Assembly (NCBI GenBank): GCA_001632425.1
Contig: KV425579.1
Coordinates: 308,220 to 372,219 of the forward strand
Reading direction: 5' to 3'
Length of the DNA: 64,000 bases
Source of the DNA: Neolentinus lepideus HHB14362 ss-1
Lineage: Eukaryota > Basidiomycota > Agaricomycetes > Gloeophyllales > Gloeophyllaceae
Under the pieces are notes generated by a model, which searched no databases, was not told the DNA's origin, and saw only the letters and a program-made list of their open reading frames with translations. The translations under genes and the position numbers were made by a program. The stretch's first letter is position 1. Each line of letters starts with the position of its first letter. Below are positions 47,228 through 58,750 of this stretch, in pieces.

Positions 47228-49128
47228 TCACGACAAGAAAGGAGGAAACATGCCATCCTGATATGGGAACGGTCCGCATTTTTCCTCTTCATCCCATTGC
47301 TCAGCCAGGAGCGCACATCGTTTTTTGGTCTCGTCGTAACTGTCGTCGATAACGAAGCCATATGCTCCACACTCCCCAACCTCCAGCCTGAGTTGCTCCA
47401 AGTTGCGGCGGTATATCTTGTTCCTCATAGAAGCCTCTGAAAGGAAGGTTATTTCGTCAGACGAGAACCCTATGGGACAAGGCTCTTCTGTCAAGGCTTC
47501 GATCCTATCCCAATCATCCCAGATGCTCACGAGAGCGTCGAGGAGATCGTAGAAGCCGTCTGTAGAGCAGCGCAACATCATCGGCGGTAGCATATCCAGC
47601 CGCCATGTCCCTGGTAAAGATTGAATGTATGCGCGGCGCTTGTTCGTCTTAGCGATCATATATTGATATGCCTGGTGGACATAAAGCGCTCGAGACTCTA
47701 TGTGCATCATCTGCTGTTCTTCAATGCTGTACGGTCCTATGTCAGCTGGCAGTTCTAGCTCAGGCTTCTCCATCTCTAACGGGACCTCAGGCACCATTGC
47801 TGGCGGATGTATGAGACCTTTCGGGAACGAAGCCTGCGCGAAGTAAGGCCCAATGATGGTGTTGCGCCAATTAATGAGACCGTTGATGTGGAGATCTCCT
47901 TCCAACGGAAACACGATGCTAGAGAGTGAAATGAATGGATGACAGATAGTCGGCGCGCTGGAGTTCCCGGTGAACATCGACATAAGCTTAGGGATGGTTT
48001 GCGTGTAGGAGTCGATCAATCTGTGGTACAGGGGCAGTAGCGGTTGTGTGGTGTCCGTGAAATCGGAGTGCTTGAGCCAAGCTAACTCTAATCCTGCTGC
48101 AGCTAGATAGTAGGACGTCGCATCAGGCCCTATGTGGCGTCAAGTGAGGATATCATCGAACGAAGACCTGCATAAGGCGAACTTACATGGACCACGGTCA
48201 GCTTCAATATTCACGCGTCCTTTCCACCACCATTCCTCGTTTACCAAAGGGCCGACACGATATTTATCTGCTGCAGCCAGTAATCTGGCATCCAAACGAT
48301 GCTCTCCCTGGTCTGAAAACAAAGGGCGGCTCTGCAGCTCCGGGTCGACGTCCTCAGCGAAAAACAGGCTTCCGATCTGCGAGAATGGAGCACGCTCAAA
48401 CGCTGTCTCGATATCGAGGAGATCCGAAAGGAAGATGTCCAACTGCTCAGCACTCAACGTTGGCCATCGCGCTGGAAATGTTGTTCCGGGTACTCTTTCC
48501 ACAATTATGTATTCAGCGCCAATAGAGTTCCGTGTAGCGTCTGCAGACCATCCTAGCACACGCGGAGCTGGTACGCCGAGCACGTCGCGCATGAATTCCA
48601 TGGTAGCCACTTCACTTGCAGTCGATAGTTTAGGTGGACCGGCAAAGGAAAAAGGGATACGAATAAATGCATCCTTTCCATTGTTACCTTTCAGCAAGAA
48701 GATCCTTTGCTCCTCCACTGTAGGTCTCGGGTTGAGTGCTGAATCATGGTATATGAAAAGAAGGCGTGCCATACATTCGAAGACTTTTTTGAATTTCAGA
48801 CATGCGGTTGCACCGAGAGCCTGACAAGCTAAAGCTTGAAGGGCCTCTACGTCGAATTCCACGTGTCGCGCCGCATTTTCTTCAGGTAAACCAGTCAATA
48901 CTTGTCCAGGTGTGAATCGCAACAGAGCTCACGCTCTGACTCGTTATACAGCCATCTTCCGGCTGTAAAGTTGAATAGTTCAAACTTCTCTCCGCTCGTA
49001 AATGGGACTACACTAATCGGCCGCGAGTGCATGCGTGATCCCAATGCGCTCACGAGAACAGGACGTGAGGGAGGACGAAAGTGTCGTGCATAACGCACGG
49101 TGGTGACTATCCTCGCGCAATTGAGCAT
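47228..49128 (-). CDS. AIM9-like APH-fold pseudokinase, left copy
   Basis: 596 residues. Exons on the minus strand are 48933-49128, 48187-48879 and 47228-48129. The N-terminus (MLNCARIVTTVRYARHFRPP) is rich in Arg and hydrophobic residues and looks like a mitochondrial presequence, in keeping with the Aim9-type family. FNFTAGRWLYNESE and the AARHVEFDVEALQALACQAL block are typical of that family. The catalytic loop reads HPFISLSSIVF where active relatives have HPDLHxxNIFV, and the later LINW replaces IIDW, so the catalytic Asp, its Asn partner and the metal-binding Asp are all lost. It is probably a pseudokinase with a binding role. The start was chosen because the same Met exists in the right copy. 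Confidence 0.8.
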
Positions 49129-49870
49129 GGCACTGACGACCAAGTAAGGTGGGCGTCGACTCCGGACGCAAACCGTAAGAAGATGCCGCGTCCTCAATTT
49201 GCTGGGAGGATTACATGTCCACTTGTAACCCAATCAGACCCGGGACATACCGAGCATATGGCTACCACGTGGCCAGTCTGCTGTGGCGTTGGCTTTCTGC
49301 GAAAGGCCTCAGGCTTCCTTACAGCCTCTTATCTCGATACTACTCTCAATCCAACAGTGAGATGACATTAGAAGATTTCAATGCGTCTGACTTGATAAAA
49401 CCAGCGGTTCGCGTCCAAGGGCTGAGACCAGGCTATAGCTGTTTCCGATGCAGGGGTTAACCAGAGATGGATGGCACACTTCGTCAGACAATTAATAGTA
49501 AGGTCTCGATAAACGCTTTGTCACGCTATACTGGCAGAGATTTTAGCTTCATACCCTTTCAGAATCCTGCGCACGAAATCTGAGTAGGCCCGCCTCGCGA
49601 TGATAGGTGGTGTGGCGTCGCTGTGCGAGAAGCACCGGATACGACCTGAGCTGTGAGTTCTATACCTTTCAAGGGCTTAAAATAATTGTATGTCACTGCA
49701 AAAGGCGCAGCATCCTCTTGCACTGCCCTCAACAATTCCCTCATCCAGCCAAACACGAGGACTACGATGCGATGGAAGCAACGGTCTCCGCCACTAGACC
49801 TGCAAAATGGAGTGTGCTGAAGAATTGCCTGAAATGTCTGTAATGCAGCTCCTGCGTACTCCACTTCAAG

Positions 49871-49877
49871 TATAAAA
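49871..49877 (+). promoter_or_regulatory. TATA box in the left arm, for the small divergent gene
   Basis: TATAAAA followed 63 bp later by ATGTTTGTTTGTCATTTC. The same element and spacing occur inverted at 60137-60143 in the right arm. Confidence 0.55.
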
Positions 49878-50119
49878 CGGAGAGGGGAGTGGAGACGGAG
49901 AACAACTCGAATACCATTTGGATTTGAAGATCGAACAGAATGTTTGTTTGTCATTTCTGGTCACTATCGCTCCGCGCCCGCTGAAGACCGCATAGGAGTA
50001 CTGTCCGGTGCAAGCTTCTCGTCAACCCTGCTCTGCTCATTGCCAAACGGCATATCACGAAGGACATACTTCCAGATCTCAAGAAAGTAAGTCACCATTC
50101 AGTTTGCCAGACAACGTCA

Positions 50120-50494
50120 ATGCCTCTTATGCCCCGAGTGCAGGATATGTATGCAAGTATCAAAAAGAATATAAAGGACGCGGAAGCTGGCAGAAGGTGC
50201 TGGCCGCGAGCCAACCAGACCACCGACAAGAAGTATGGAATCCGGTTTGACTGGGGACCCAAGCAACATCAGGAGCAGACGACAAAGAACGGGGAAAAGG
50301 TCCTGTATCGAGTCATAGATCTCCACCTGAACGCGAATGCAGAGAATGAGCAGATCCGGGACACAGTCAGAAAGGCCAAGCGGGGCACGCATGCGAAGCG
50401 CATGCAGATCTATATCCGAGTCAATGAGGACGGTACATTGCACAAGGACTTCCGGATCGATCACCTTGTGCGGTTGATAGAGAATGGAGCCTAA
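50120..50494 (+). CDS. Unknown small protein, left copy
   Basis: I do not recognise it. The reading frame gives 124 residues, basic (Lys/Arg-rich), with a block conserved with the right copy: RCWPRANQTTDKKYGIRFDW, then KVLYRVIDL and THAKRMQI, and the same ending HLVRLIENGA. The open frame may really be the last exon of a longer gene. Spliced upstream coding (exon ending 50086, 57-nt GTAAGT...GCAG intron 50087-50143) would add CKLLVNPALLIAKRHITK and place an ATG near 49940 under a TATA box. The 5' end is unresolved because a further intron would be very short. Confidence 0.55.
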   Translation: MPLMPRVQDMYASIKKNIKDAEAGRRCWPRANQTTDKKYGIRFDWGPKQHQEQTTKNGEKVLYRVIDLHLNANAENEQIRDTVRKAKRGTHAKRMQIYIRVNEDGTLHKDFRIDHLVRLIENGA

Positions 50495-51243
50495 TTCAAG
50501 TTGGCTTTCGTTCCACCTACCTGTAGTATATCTCACACCTTTGCACCTCATATATAAATTCTGTACAATATCTTCTGCCCGAATCCAGTGACTATGTCAG
50601 GAGTTTCCTCCATGATTGCGAGAGGTCCAGGTATTTTCCCTAGGGAGAGCAAATTCAGCGTCCACTTGGTAATACTATATAAATCCTACCTTGCAAAAAT
50701 TAGTCTAGTGTCGTCGCGGCAGTGAGAGATCTGGCTTATTGGCTGCTGCTGACTGAGTGGCAAGTGCGGCTGCCAGACGCAATCCAATCATTTCATAACT
50801 TCCCGTTGGAAATACTGTGTTAAATTCAGTTATATGGGACTCTTTTACCGCACGAAGCGCCATATAACTGTGCCACATTTTGAATCCTGGCTAGGACAGG
50901 CGCAAAGCTGAACGAAACAAGCTTGCACGTGGTCGCGGGAAATCACGGTTCTGCAGCACCGTGAGAATCGTGTGAGCAGCTATTTATGGCAGCTCAGCCT
51001 CGGACGTCGTCGTCGTAAGGGTTTATGTGGCTTGTAGTAGGTAACTCCCGCGGAAACACGCAATTCGGTTTATCATGCAAGACCCTGCCACTGCATTGGG
51101 GACAAGGACTTGGTCCTCATCGCCCAAAATTGATGGACCACGCTAGATCACTCATTCGGAGAAAGCCGACGCCCATCATCGAAAGAGTCCGAGAACTCGA
51201 CTATTAGGTTTGCTGTCCCAAGAAGCTACGATTCTTCGAGACG
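50495..51243. other. Inner edge of the left arm and promoter of APH-C
   Basis: 50500-50990 is the inner non-coding edge of the inverted duplication. 50990-51243 has no gene and must carry the APH-C promoter; no TATA box is clear. Confidence 0.4.
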
Positions 51244-52524
51244 ATGGCACGCTCTTCCTCTTCCCTGACCTCTGAAGACCCAGCAGAGGCATTCATTGCG
51301 ACGCTCAATCTCGGCGCCATTGAAACGCTCGCCCTGCAGGCTCGTCTGAACGACAAATTCGAAGACCGTCCTCTTGAGGAACGTAGCTCCCTGCCATCAA
51401 ACCTCTCCTGTACCATACACTCGCCACCCGAGTACGGCTCGTACAACGTTGTCTACGAGCTCACATTCTCCGACGGCGCACATTGGGCGCTGCGCATCCC
51501 ATACGAAGAGTGGAACAGCATTCGCGCCACATCAATGCGGCTCGACATCCTCGCACAACAATACATCTCATCCCACACGTCCGTGCCAATCCCGCACATC
51601 CACGCCTACTCGTGCACCACAGAGAACGCTCTCGGACATCCATACCTGATCACCGACTTTGCGCGCGGCGCACGGCTCGTCGACGTGTGGAACGACCCGT
51701 CGTGGTGGACCGGCGCGCGGCGGAAGGAGCGCATGTTTGCGTCACTCTCTCGATACATGAGTGAGCTCGGATCGCTCGAGTTCGACAAGATCGGCCGCCT
51801 TGACCGTGTCGAGCCCGGCGGTCCTTACTTCATCGCTCCCTTTCCGTCCCGTGTGGCGCTCAACGACGCCCTGGACGGGCCGGACGGTGAGATGGGCCCT
51901 TTCAGCAATCTCCACGAGTACCTTGGGACGCTGTTGGCCGAGCGCAGGAAGCGCTACGACAGCCCACGGCTGGCAGCGCTGTCCATCCTTCTTGGCAGTC
52001 TCCCAGACCCACGCTACGACAGCGCGCCCTTTATTTTTAACCACCCAGACTTTGACTCACAAAATATCTTCGTTGACGAGGGTACAGCGGAGGTCTCTGC
52101 GATGATCGACTGGGACGGCGTAGCCGTCGTCCCGCGGCAGCTCGGGGCTCTCACCTACCCCGCCTGGATCACGGTCGACTGGGACCCAATCATGTATCGC
52201 CTCTACAAGCAGAAACCGCACTATGATACCGAGGACGACCTGCACGGGTATCGTACCATGTACACGGCGCTCTCGCAAGCGCAGGCTGACGTCACGCGCA
52301 ACTCGCACGTCGTCTCCGCCATTGCGTGCGCGATTACGGAGGAGCACACAACGGCTGATATTGTGCATCATCTGTTCAATTTCGTGTTCGGTTCGTCGAT
52401 GTTCGAGGCGCTCATGGGTCTAGAGAATGCTCCATGGTACAATATAGGTCTACTGGACATCGCTCGGGTGACAGGTCTGTGTCAGAAAGCCTTCTGGTCT
52501 ACGGATAACGTGCTGACCGTTTAA
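51244..52524 (+). CDS. APH-fold kinase C
   Basis: 426 residues in one exon with no introns, unlike its neighbours. The APH catalytic loop is FNHPDFDSQNIFVD (HxDxxxxN with His-Pro-Asp), followed by AMIDWDGVAVVP (metal Asp). The ATP-side Lys/Arg region is WALRIPYEEWN and the sequence PYLITDFARG marks the hinge. The N-terminal 45 residues are unlike the group shared by A, B and D. The gene has high GC at third positions compared with its neighbours, and stands alone between the arms of the inverted duplication. Substrate unknown; all catalytic residues are present. Confidence 0.85.
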   Translation: MARSSSSLTSEDPAEAFIATLNLGAIETLALQARLNDKFEDRPLEERSSLPSNLSCTIHSPPEYGSYNVVYELTFSDGAHWALRIPYEEWNSIRATSMRLDILAQQYISSHTSVPIPHIHAYSCTTENALGHPYLITDFARGARLVDVWNDPSWWTGARRKERMFASLSRYMSELGSLEFDKIGRLDRVEPGGPYFIAPFPSRVALNDALDGPDGEMGPFSNLHEYLGTLLAERRKRYDSPRLAALSILLGSLPDPRYDSAPFIFNHPDFDSQNIFVDEGTAEVSAMIDWDGVAVVPRQLGALTYPAWITVDWDPIMYRLYKQKPHYDTEDDLHGYRTMYTALSQAQADVTRNSHVVSAIACAITEEHTTADIVHHLFNFVFGSSMFEALMGLENAPWYNIGLLDIARVTGLCQKAFWSTDNVLTV

Positions 52525-52760
52525 CCATTGTAGAAAGTCACTGGAACTATTTCCAGAATGGCGATGACAGCAACGAGTATAATTCCGCTGATGGAGAGGG
52601 TGAGAAGGACCGGGGGACCGGTGAAGACCCATAAATTGTCTGATGTTGATACAGGCTTGCACCACTCATACAGGATGACGTTCCGGGATTCTAACATTAT
52701 CTGGAGGTAGCCGGGTATCGCAATGGTCCCCAGCGTCCGGGTCGCTCCCGGCCACATTCG
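52525..52760. other. 3' flank of APH-C with a hydrophobic minus-strand frame
   Basis: A 78-codon minus-strand frame (52521-52757) contains LLTLSISGIILVAVIAILEI, a convincing membrane segment. It lacks splice partners and a family, so it may be a decayed membrane gene fragment. Confidence 0.25.
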
Positions 52761-52829
52761 AATTATGGATAGTCTCCTAAATTTCCCTGCTAATTAACAG
52801 CAGGTAAGTACGTCTGGAGACCTATATTG

Positions 52830-54110
52830 CCTCCCTTCGTGTCTTCCCTATTTCCCCCTTGTGCATTACGATACCTGTTGAATTTGGAGGTGTTCATCAA
52901 GACTCTGCATCTCACTTTACGCTTCCATGAACACGAGAGAATTGTGATTACTTGTACGAGGAGAGCGTCCAGTCGATATTCGCAAACCTCCTTTCATGCG
53001 CAATGATGGAGAGCGAATGATCCCGATTCAATGTTTCTCCTCTTCCGTTTGCGACTTTATTATATGTGCAAAGTTCCTCCTAGACGTGCGCCTGCGCTCA
53101 AGGGTGGTGCACTTCACCGACTGGTTGGTCTGGTAAGGCTATTCTTCCAAATACCGGGTGATTAGGCCTTCAAGTCACAGTACTCACAACTAGGCCAGTG
53201 AAGGAGGAGCACTCGCCACGAGTTCACAGGGCCATCTGATTTGGTAAGACTTTGCTTGATGTGGAAGCCAGCCTCATAATCAGGAGGAGGTTCAGGTGTG
53301 CATGCACCCCGAGATCACGACTCAGCCGCACCCGACTTTCGCGCTCAGATCGCCCACGAGTATAAGCGTCCCCAAGACATGATCAGAGGGGCGAAACGAG
53401 CCTCGGCTATAAACCAAGCATGGCTCGCATTCCTACTTCAGTGCGAGCGGTTGCTAATGGCATGAAATATATTATATCAAACACTCAGCTATAGGATAGG
53501 TCGATAAGAACTGCGAAAACGCGTAACGTCGAAAAAACGAAACCAGACATTTTCTGCCAAGACGGCGAGTTTTCGTGTCTGTTGCAGCACAATGGCTCCT
53601 GCACCAAATACGCAGCCAACACCGAATAAATCACTTTGCAATTTGATGTTGAGGACTACGGAGTTCCTGGCGTGCGAATTCTGGTAAGTACTATTTCGCC
53701 TCCCGACATCTTGCCTTGTGTCCGCACCTCCGTGCAGTCGATAAACTTGAAGAGAGCTGGTCTATTTCCCTTGTGCGTCACGGTCCATGTTATCAAGACT
53801 GTGCGTCTCACCGAACACGAGGGATCCGCGGTGGCCACGAATTCTATCACGTTCGCAAACCGCCTTTGACGCAAAGACAGAGCGCGGATGGTCCGGTCTC
53901 TCCTCTTGGGGTACATTTGATTTGCGACTGTATTATGTGCAGCGCCTCATGTGGTGGGTGGATTTGGCGCTATTTATTTAATTCTCGAGTGCCTGGACCT
54001 GTGGTGCATTTCATTGTTTCTCCCTCAAATACTGGGTGACGAGGCGATTCTTGCAAGGTGCGGTACTCACCATCAGGCGAGTGAAGACGAGCCGCACCAC
54101 ATTCAGAGCT
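52830..54110. repeat. Degenerate direct repeat, about 0.85 kb apart
   Basis: Two diverged copies lie at about 52880-53240 and 53700-54110. Anchors are TTCGCAAACC(T/G)CC (52980 and 53854), TTTGCGACTTTATTATATGTG against TTTGCGACTGTATTATGTGC (53049 and 53921), and AATACCGGGTGATTAGG against AATACTGGGTGACGAGG (53152 and 54028). Open frames in both are broken. No terminal repeats, so transposon origin is unproved. Confidence 0.55.
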
Positions 54111-54821
54111 GGCCATGGGGACTCTTCATAATGGTAAAGGTGGAAGGAGGTGACTCGGGCATGTGGAATCTGCATACCTGCCTCCGTGGTGTTGCCGCAA
54201 GGAAGATCTAGAACCTTATGAACTTTGTAGAAGGAGATGTAGCGTAGATGATGTGCCCAGTTGGCCTTGGTGAGATGAGCCGTCGCCAAGCGCTGAGACC
54301 GGTATGTATAGGTCGTATCTGGACTGAAAGCGACCACCTCTAAAGGCGTCTGAGTCAAGGGTGGTGCCATGCAGCATGGGACACACGGGCCTTTGCGCTT
54401 TTCACGTGACCGGCCAATCAGGAACGCTTGATGGATCAATCTTACGTCACGGACTTTTCACAAGGGCCCTTCCATAAGCGGATGATGTTCGGAAATCGGA
54501 AGCAAATCGTACCTCCGTGATGCCTTGGGCGTCTTCGCATGAGCACCGGCAGCATTTCGCAAGGTCCAACGACAAAATTGCTGACATCTGCATATGCACG
54601 GTCAAATGAAAGAAAGATTTATTGCTGTGAGGTGAAGATGGAGGGCGGGCGGTGTGAAGAAAAGAGAGAGGAAGGTATCAGAGTGATGACGTACACTGTG
54701 TAATGCCGGCGGACAGTGTGAGTGTACCGAGTCCTCGTGAGTCTGGCTGGTGTCGCTCCTCTCGCCTCCTCTGTGGTCCCCGACGCGTCCCTCCTCCATC
54801 CCTAGCCTGGATCAGCCGCCG
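54111..54821. other. Region upstream of the FAM72 gene
   Basis: No gene was seen. ATGCCGGCGGACAGTGTGAG at 54703 could be a small upstream exon of the FAM72 gene, but no phase-compatible splice was found. Confidence 0.35.
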
Positions 54822-56699
54822 ATGTCGCCGTACGTCCTGCACCGCCGCCACGAGCATCACGTCCACCCCCGCCCACAGCTTTCCCATCGATCCTCGAGCG
54901 CTCCCTTCATGTACAACCCCTCCGCGCCTCCCTTCATTCCCGCCCAGCCACCCCCCGGCGTCTCAGCATCTCCGCATATCCATCAAGATCATCCTCCGCA
55001 CACGTCGCACCGTCGCCAATTACATCTAGCCCATCCCCCACCCCCCGCTCTCCCTGTGCCCGCGATGAACCCCGCGCACGCGTACCTCCTCGCCCAGCAG
55101 ATGCTGCAGTACCCCGTTCCTCCTGCATTCCGCACTATCAATCCACACGGACAGCAGACGCAGCGCACCCAGGTCCCGCAGAAGGTCTGGATACTGGACT
55201 GTAAGAGCTGCGGGATGTTCTTGACCAACAGGGGCATGAAGGTGCGTAGCCTGCTCCATTTTCCCTCTTTTCTATCTCTTGTAAATCTATCGACGTTACT
55301 CGAAACTCCCTCCCTTAACCCCACCCCCGAGGCTGCACAGCCGCAAAGGTGGTGCCACTATGCACGCAGCCATCGATCGCGATATTTAGATGAATCTTAA
55401 CTTTATCACACCGTAACTCCAAGTACCACAGATCGTACCACAGATCAGCTGGGGTTAAGGTGCTGGCACCGAGAGGCCGGTCACCTTCCATTATCTAGTT
55501 TATTCTTCCATTATCCTCTTAATATTCCTTCTTATTTCCGAACCGTTCCAGCTGACATACAACACAGGCAGTCCTCCTCCTCCACCCCTCCGTATCCCTC
55601 TACTCCACCGACGCGATCCCCGCCAATTGTTCCCCTTGGGAGGCGTCTTCCTCCTCTTCCTCATCCCCATCGTCTTCCTCGGCATCCTCTTCCACCTCTA
55701 CGTCGCCTTCCTCCAGTTCGAATTCAAGTACGGGTGGAAATTCAACTCCGAGCACGGGCAGGACCGCCCGCCGCACGTGCGAGTGCCTCACGCAGACGCT
55801 GCGCTGCCACGGGTGCGGCGCCGCCGTGGGGTATGTCATCGTCGCTCCGGTGAGTGTTCTTTGAGTGGCGGTGGGTTTGGGGTTGGGGTTTTTTGGTTGG
55901 TGTTTCTTTGGTTCGGCGACTGGTGGGTGAGGTTGGTTGGGGTTTGGGGAGGTTAGGTGGGGGCTTTGTGGTTTGGGGAGTTTAGGTATTTTGTGTGGTG
56001 GGCGAAGAAGTTGGGGCACCCGTCTCGCGCATATATCCAACTTTGTGATTCTTACACTCTCGAGTGGGAGGTTCCGATTCTTGTGCGCGTAGGACATTGG
56101 GTGCGGAGAGAGGCTGGGGAACCCATCTCGCTTAACAATATCTTCCTTGGTCTGCTTGCGGCATGCGCATATGTCCACCTTTTCAACTCTTACACCCTCT
56201 TAATTTTTTAGTGTATCGCTGACGCCGTTCCCTCCCTTTCTCCTCGCTACAGTGCTCCCGGTGCACCAACCAGCCCCCGTCCAATCCCACCCCCGCTCAA
56301 ACCCAGCCCCCACGCACGACCAACGGCCACCGGTTCGTGTTCTACTCGAAGGAGGTGGAGGCGTGCGAGCGGAGGTATGTGAGCGGGGAGGAGGGGGTCG
56401 TGCCGGTTGGTCCTTCGCTGGAGGGGGGCGGGCGGACGCGGTGGTCGGTACAGCCGTCGCCGCCCTCATCCCAACTTGGCAGCGAGGAGGGGGGTGAGTA
56501 CGCGGATATGCCCCCGGAGGATAAGGAGCCGCTCGGGCAGAGGGGGGAGCGGAGGCAGAGGCGGTTGGGGGAGGGCGGGGTGGTGTATTGGCACCATCTT
56601 GTGTGGGGAGGGGAGATTGGTGGGGTTAGGGAGGTGGGGGGTGCGAGAGGGGGGCGGGGGAGGGTGGGGAGGGAGGTGTGCAGGGGGGTGGGGCGGTGA
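54822..56699 (+). CDS. FAM72-like zinc-site protein
   Basis: 382 residues from three exons, 54822-55241, 55568-55849 and 56253-56699. The family core is split across exons: CKSCGMFLTNRGMKAVLL then HPSVSLYSTDAIPANCS, then CECLTQTLRCHGCGAAVGY, then CSRCT, then GHRFVFYSKEVEACERR and VVYWHHLVWGGEI. This is the order of Cys pairs in FAM72 (CxxC, CxC..CxxCG, CxxC). Fungal additions are a Pro/His-rich N-terminus of about 130 residues, a Ser-rich stretch after NCSPWE, and an Arg/Gly-rich tail. Introns of 326 and 403 nt are far longer than the usual 50-60 nt in this window. The function of FAM72 in fungi is unknown; animal members are linked to proliferation and to uracil glycosylase regulation. Confidence 0.8.
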
Positions 56700-57156
56700 T
56701 GTGTTGGTTTTGGGCGGGAAGGTGAGGTTTGGTTTGGTTGCGTGGAAAGGTAATCAGGTAAAGGAGTGGACTTGATGGTTTTTGTTTTGTCGGCTCGCTG
56801 TGTTGTTTTGTATGGATACTCTCTTGGTTTGTTTATACCCCCGCGATTTGTATATTGTATAGGTTTCTTGTGTATTGTTATTTTTTGAGGTTTAGAGTTC
56901 TATTCATGTATGTTTTGTAGGAGGGTGGGGATGTGTAACATGTTGGGGTGTGCATTGAGAAAGACGGTTGGATTGTTTGTGGCGGATGTACTCTGGAATG
57001 CCACAAACATGCAAATAGCTCTCACGGTCTCTTTTCCCCACGAGTAACGGTTCGTTCAGCTCTGCGTATCCTAGGACTTCAAGAACGTCGTAGACAGAAG
57101 ACTGTGAGGATACGTGGCAGACTTGATTCAGATCTCAAATAAACCATATTCTATGA
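56700..57156. other. Convergent 3' region, FAM72 and APH-D
   Basis: Begins G/T-rich, continuing the purine-rich end of the FAM72 gene, and becomes AT-rich. No gene was seen. Confidence 0.4.
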
Positions 57157-58750
57157 CTAGAACATGGCACAAGCGGAGTTTACGACGAGCGAAAAGCTCT
57201 CCGTCACCTCACCAACGCACGGCAGGGCCCCTGACATCTCACCGCACCATACTTTGTGCACCCAGTACCTCCGGGCCATCATCCCCTCCCAGAACTCCGG
57301 GTACCACCCAAACGTCTCCCAGTCAACGATCGCCGCTATCCGAGCACCTCGCACCATGATATTCCTCGGCGCGAGATCGCCGTGACTGAGTATTGTAGCT
57401 ACACTGTCGCCTAGGCCTGGCGGTGCAGATTCGGACCAGACAGCTCGATATCTCTTCGCTTCGACGAACCTGTCCACCCAGTACTTGTAAAAGTCCTGCA
57501 GTGATTTGATAGGACGTGACGGCGGAGGGCTGAAGAACCCGCAGAATGGCACTCCACGCGGCCATGAGGAGATTTCGTCGCGGATGCCGCCGATGCATCT
57601 GAGCTCCTCGACATAGCCGACCAGCTGAGCGATGATATCTTGAATTTGGTTTGCGCTTAGAAGGTCGCTTTGCAGTACTCGAGACAGATCGTCGGCGTCC
57701 ACACGGGCCATGACTATATGGATGATGCCGCGGTGGCCGAGTACACCAAGGATGCGCGGCACCGGTATGCTGCTGTTACGTCGCACGTACTCTATTGCCA
57801 TGGCTTCCTTGACTGTAACGTGGGTGCCGTGCTTCACTATAAAGGTGTCTTCCACCTGGTGAACATTCGGGCCCAGGGGGCGTACACGGGGATTGCTCGG
57901 TTTTCTCGCCAGGGCAACGATCCTCTGGATATCTTCCGACCATCCGGAAACATTGATAGGATGCATATCGTTGCACCATTCGGGATTCGCTGCCAAGGAG
58001 GACAGTTCAGGGAGCGAACGAAGCTGGTGTTCGGATTCGAGGGAGATCATTGCGTCCGAGAGAAAGAGATGCATCAAGACAGATATGTGCTCAATAGAGC
58101 AGTCGATGGCGACTAGATCTTGCTGAATTTCAATGGAGGTAGCTTCGACATAATTGATGAACGCCGACCAGATGTCCATTCGGCGCATACTTTCGCATCG
58201 TGCCCACGCGGCTGTGAAGCCATGATCATCTTCAGCGTCACTATTGAGAAAATCCAGCGTCTTTCCGCGTACTGATCAGTCTAACGCCAGCCAGGTTATA
58301 TCACGTGCACTTACCTTGATAACAGCCTGAGCAAGGCCCTGGGCTGTCTCCATTCGAGTATTTACTCGCTCTCCGTGAGAGACACCAACGTGACGCGTAA
58401 ATACTTCTTTGATCTTGCCCAAGAGGATGCCCCTGCATGACATCTTATCGATGTGAATCAATACTATGTCCCAAGCTGTGCCGCACTCTGACGATTAGCG
58501 ACCCGAGGGACGCGATCATTGAGTTGGCATACCTATTTCATGCTGGATTCCCGATCGTTTCACAAAGCCCTTGAACTCTTTCCATAAAGCCGCATCCCCT
58601 ATGAAATGGTCATATATACCATCGACGTACATTTTCTCGTACGCCTTCACTTCATGTTCCCGGAAGATACTCAGTAGTTCCTGTGGAAGAATTGTCAATA
58701 CGGCGCCAGTCACAATCTGAAGCAATGTGTTCCCTCACTTGATCAATCAT
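57157..58750 (-). CDS. APH-fold kinase D
   Basis: 474 residues. Exons on the minus strand are 58739-58750 (12 nt, MIDQ), 58533-58680, 58315-58475 and 57157-58260. The 161-nt exon corresponds to the 158-nt exon of kinases A and B with one extra codon. The kinase core shows VKEAMAIEYVRRN (helix-C), LSHGDLAPRNIMV (HxDxxxxN) and IVDWETFGWYPEFWEGMM, so it is predicted to be active. It resembles kinase A most (SFINYAEAT/AFINYVEAT region, SDAMI block). The tiny first exon is supported because it joins in frame to ELLSIFREHEVKAYEK with a GTGAGG donor and CCACAG acceptor. Confidence 0.8.

Larger units (their letters stand above)
47000..50990. repeat. Inverted duplication, left arm (about 4.0 kb)
   Basis: Reverse-complement counterpart of 59020-63015. 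The outer edge aligns at about 47005 with 63013 (CTTCGGCTTTTGAATACTGAC against GTCAGTATTCAAAAGCTGAAG), and the inner edge near 50985 with 59020-59060 (CACGGTTCTGCAGCACCGTGAG against CTCACGGTGCTGCAGTACCG). Both arms contain the same two divergent genes. They have matching coding lengths and small differences, so they have diverged but are under constraint. Confidence 0.8.

Noticed and set aside
48132..48824. Plus-strand 230-codon frame antisense to the left pseudokinase
   Set aside because: It mirrors the coding strand and also appears as a shadow in the right arm.
55600..56178. Minus-strand 192-codon acidic frame inside the FAM72 gene
   Set aside because: Composition comes from the antisense of the Ser-rich insert and the G/T-rich intron.
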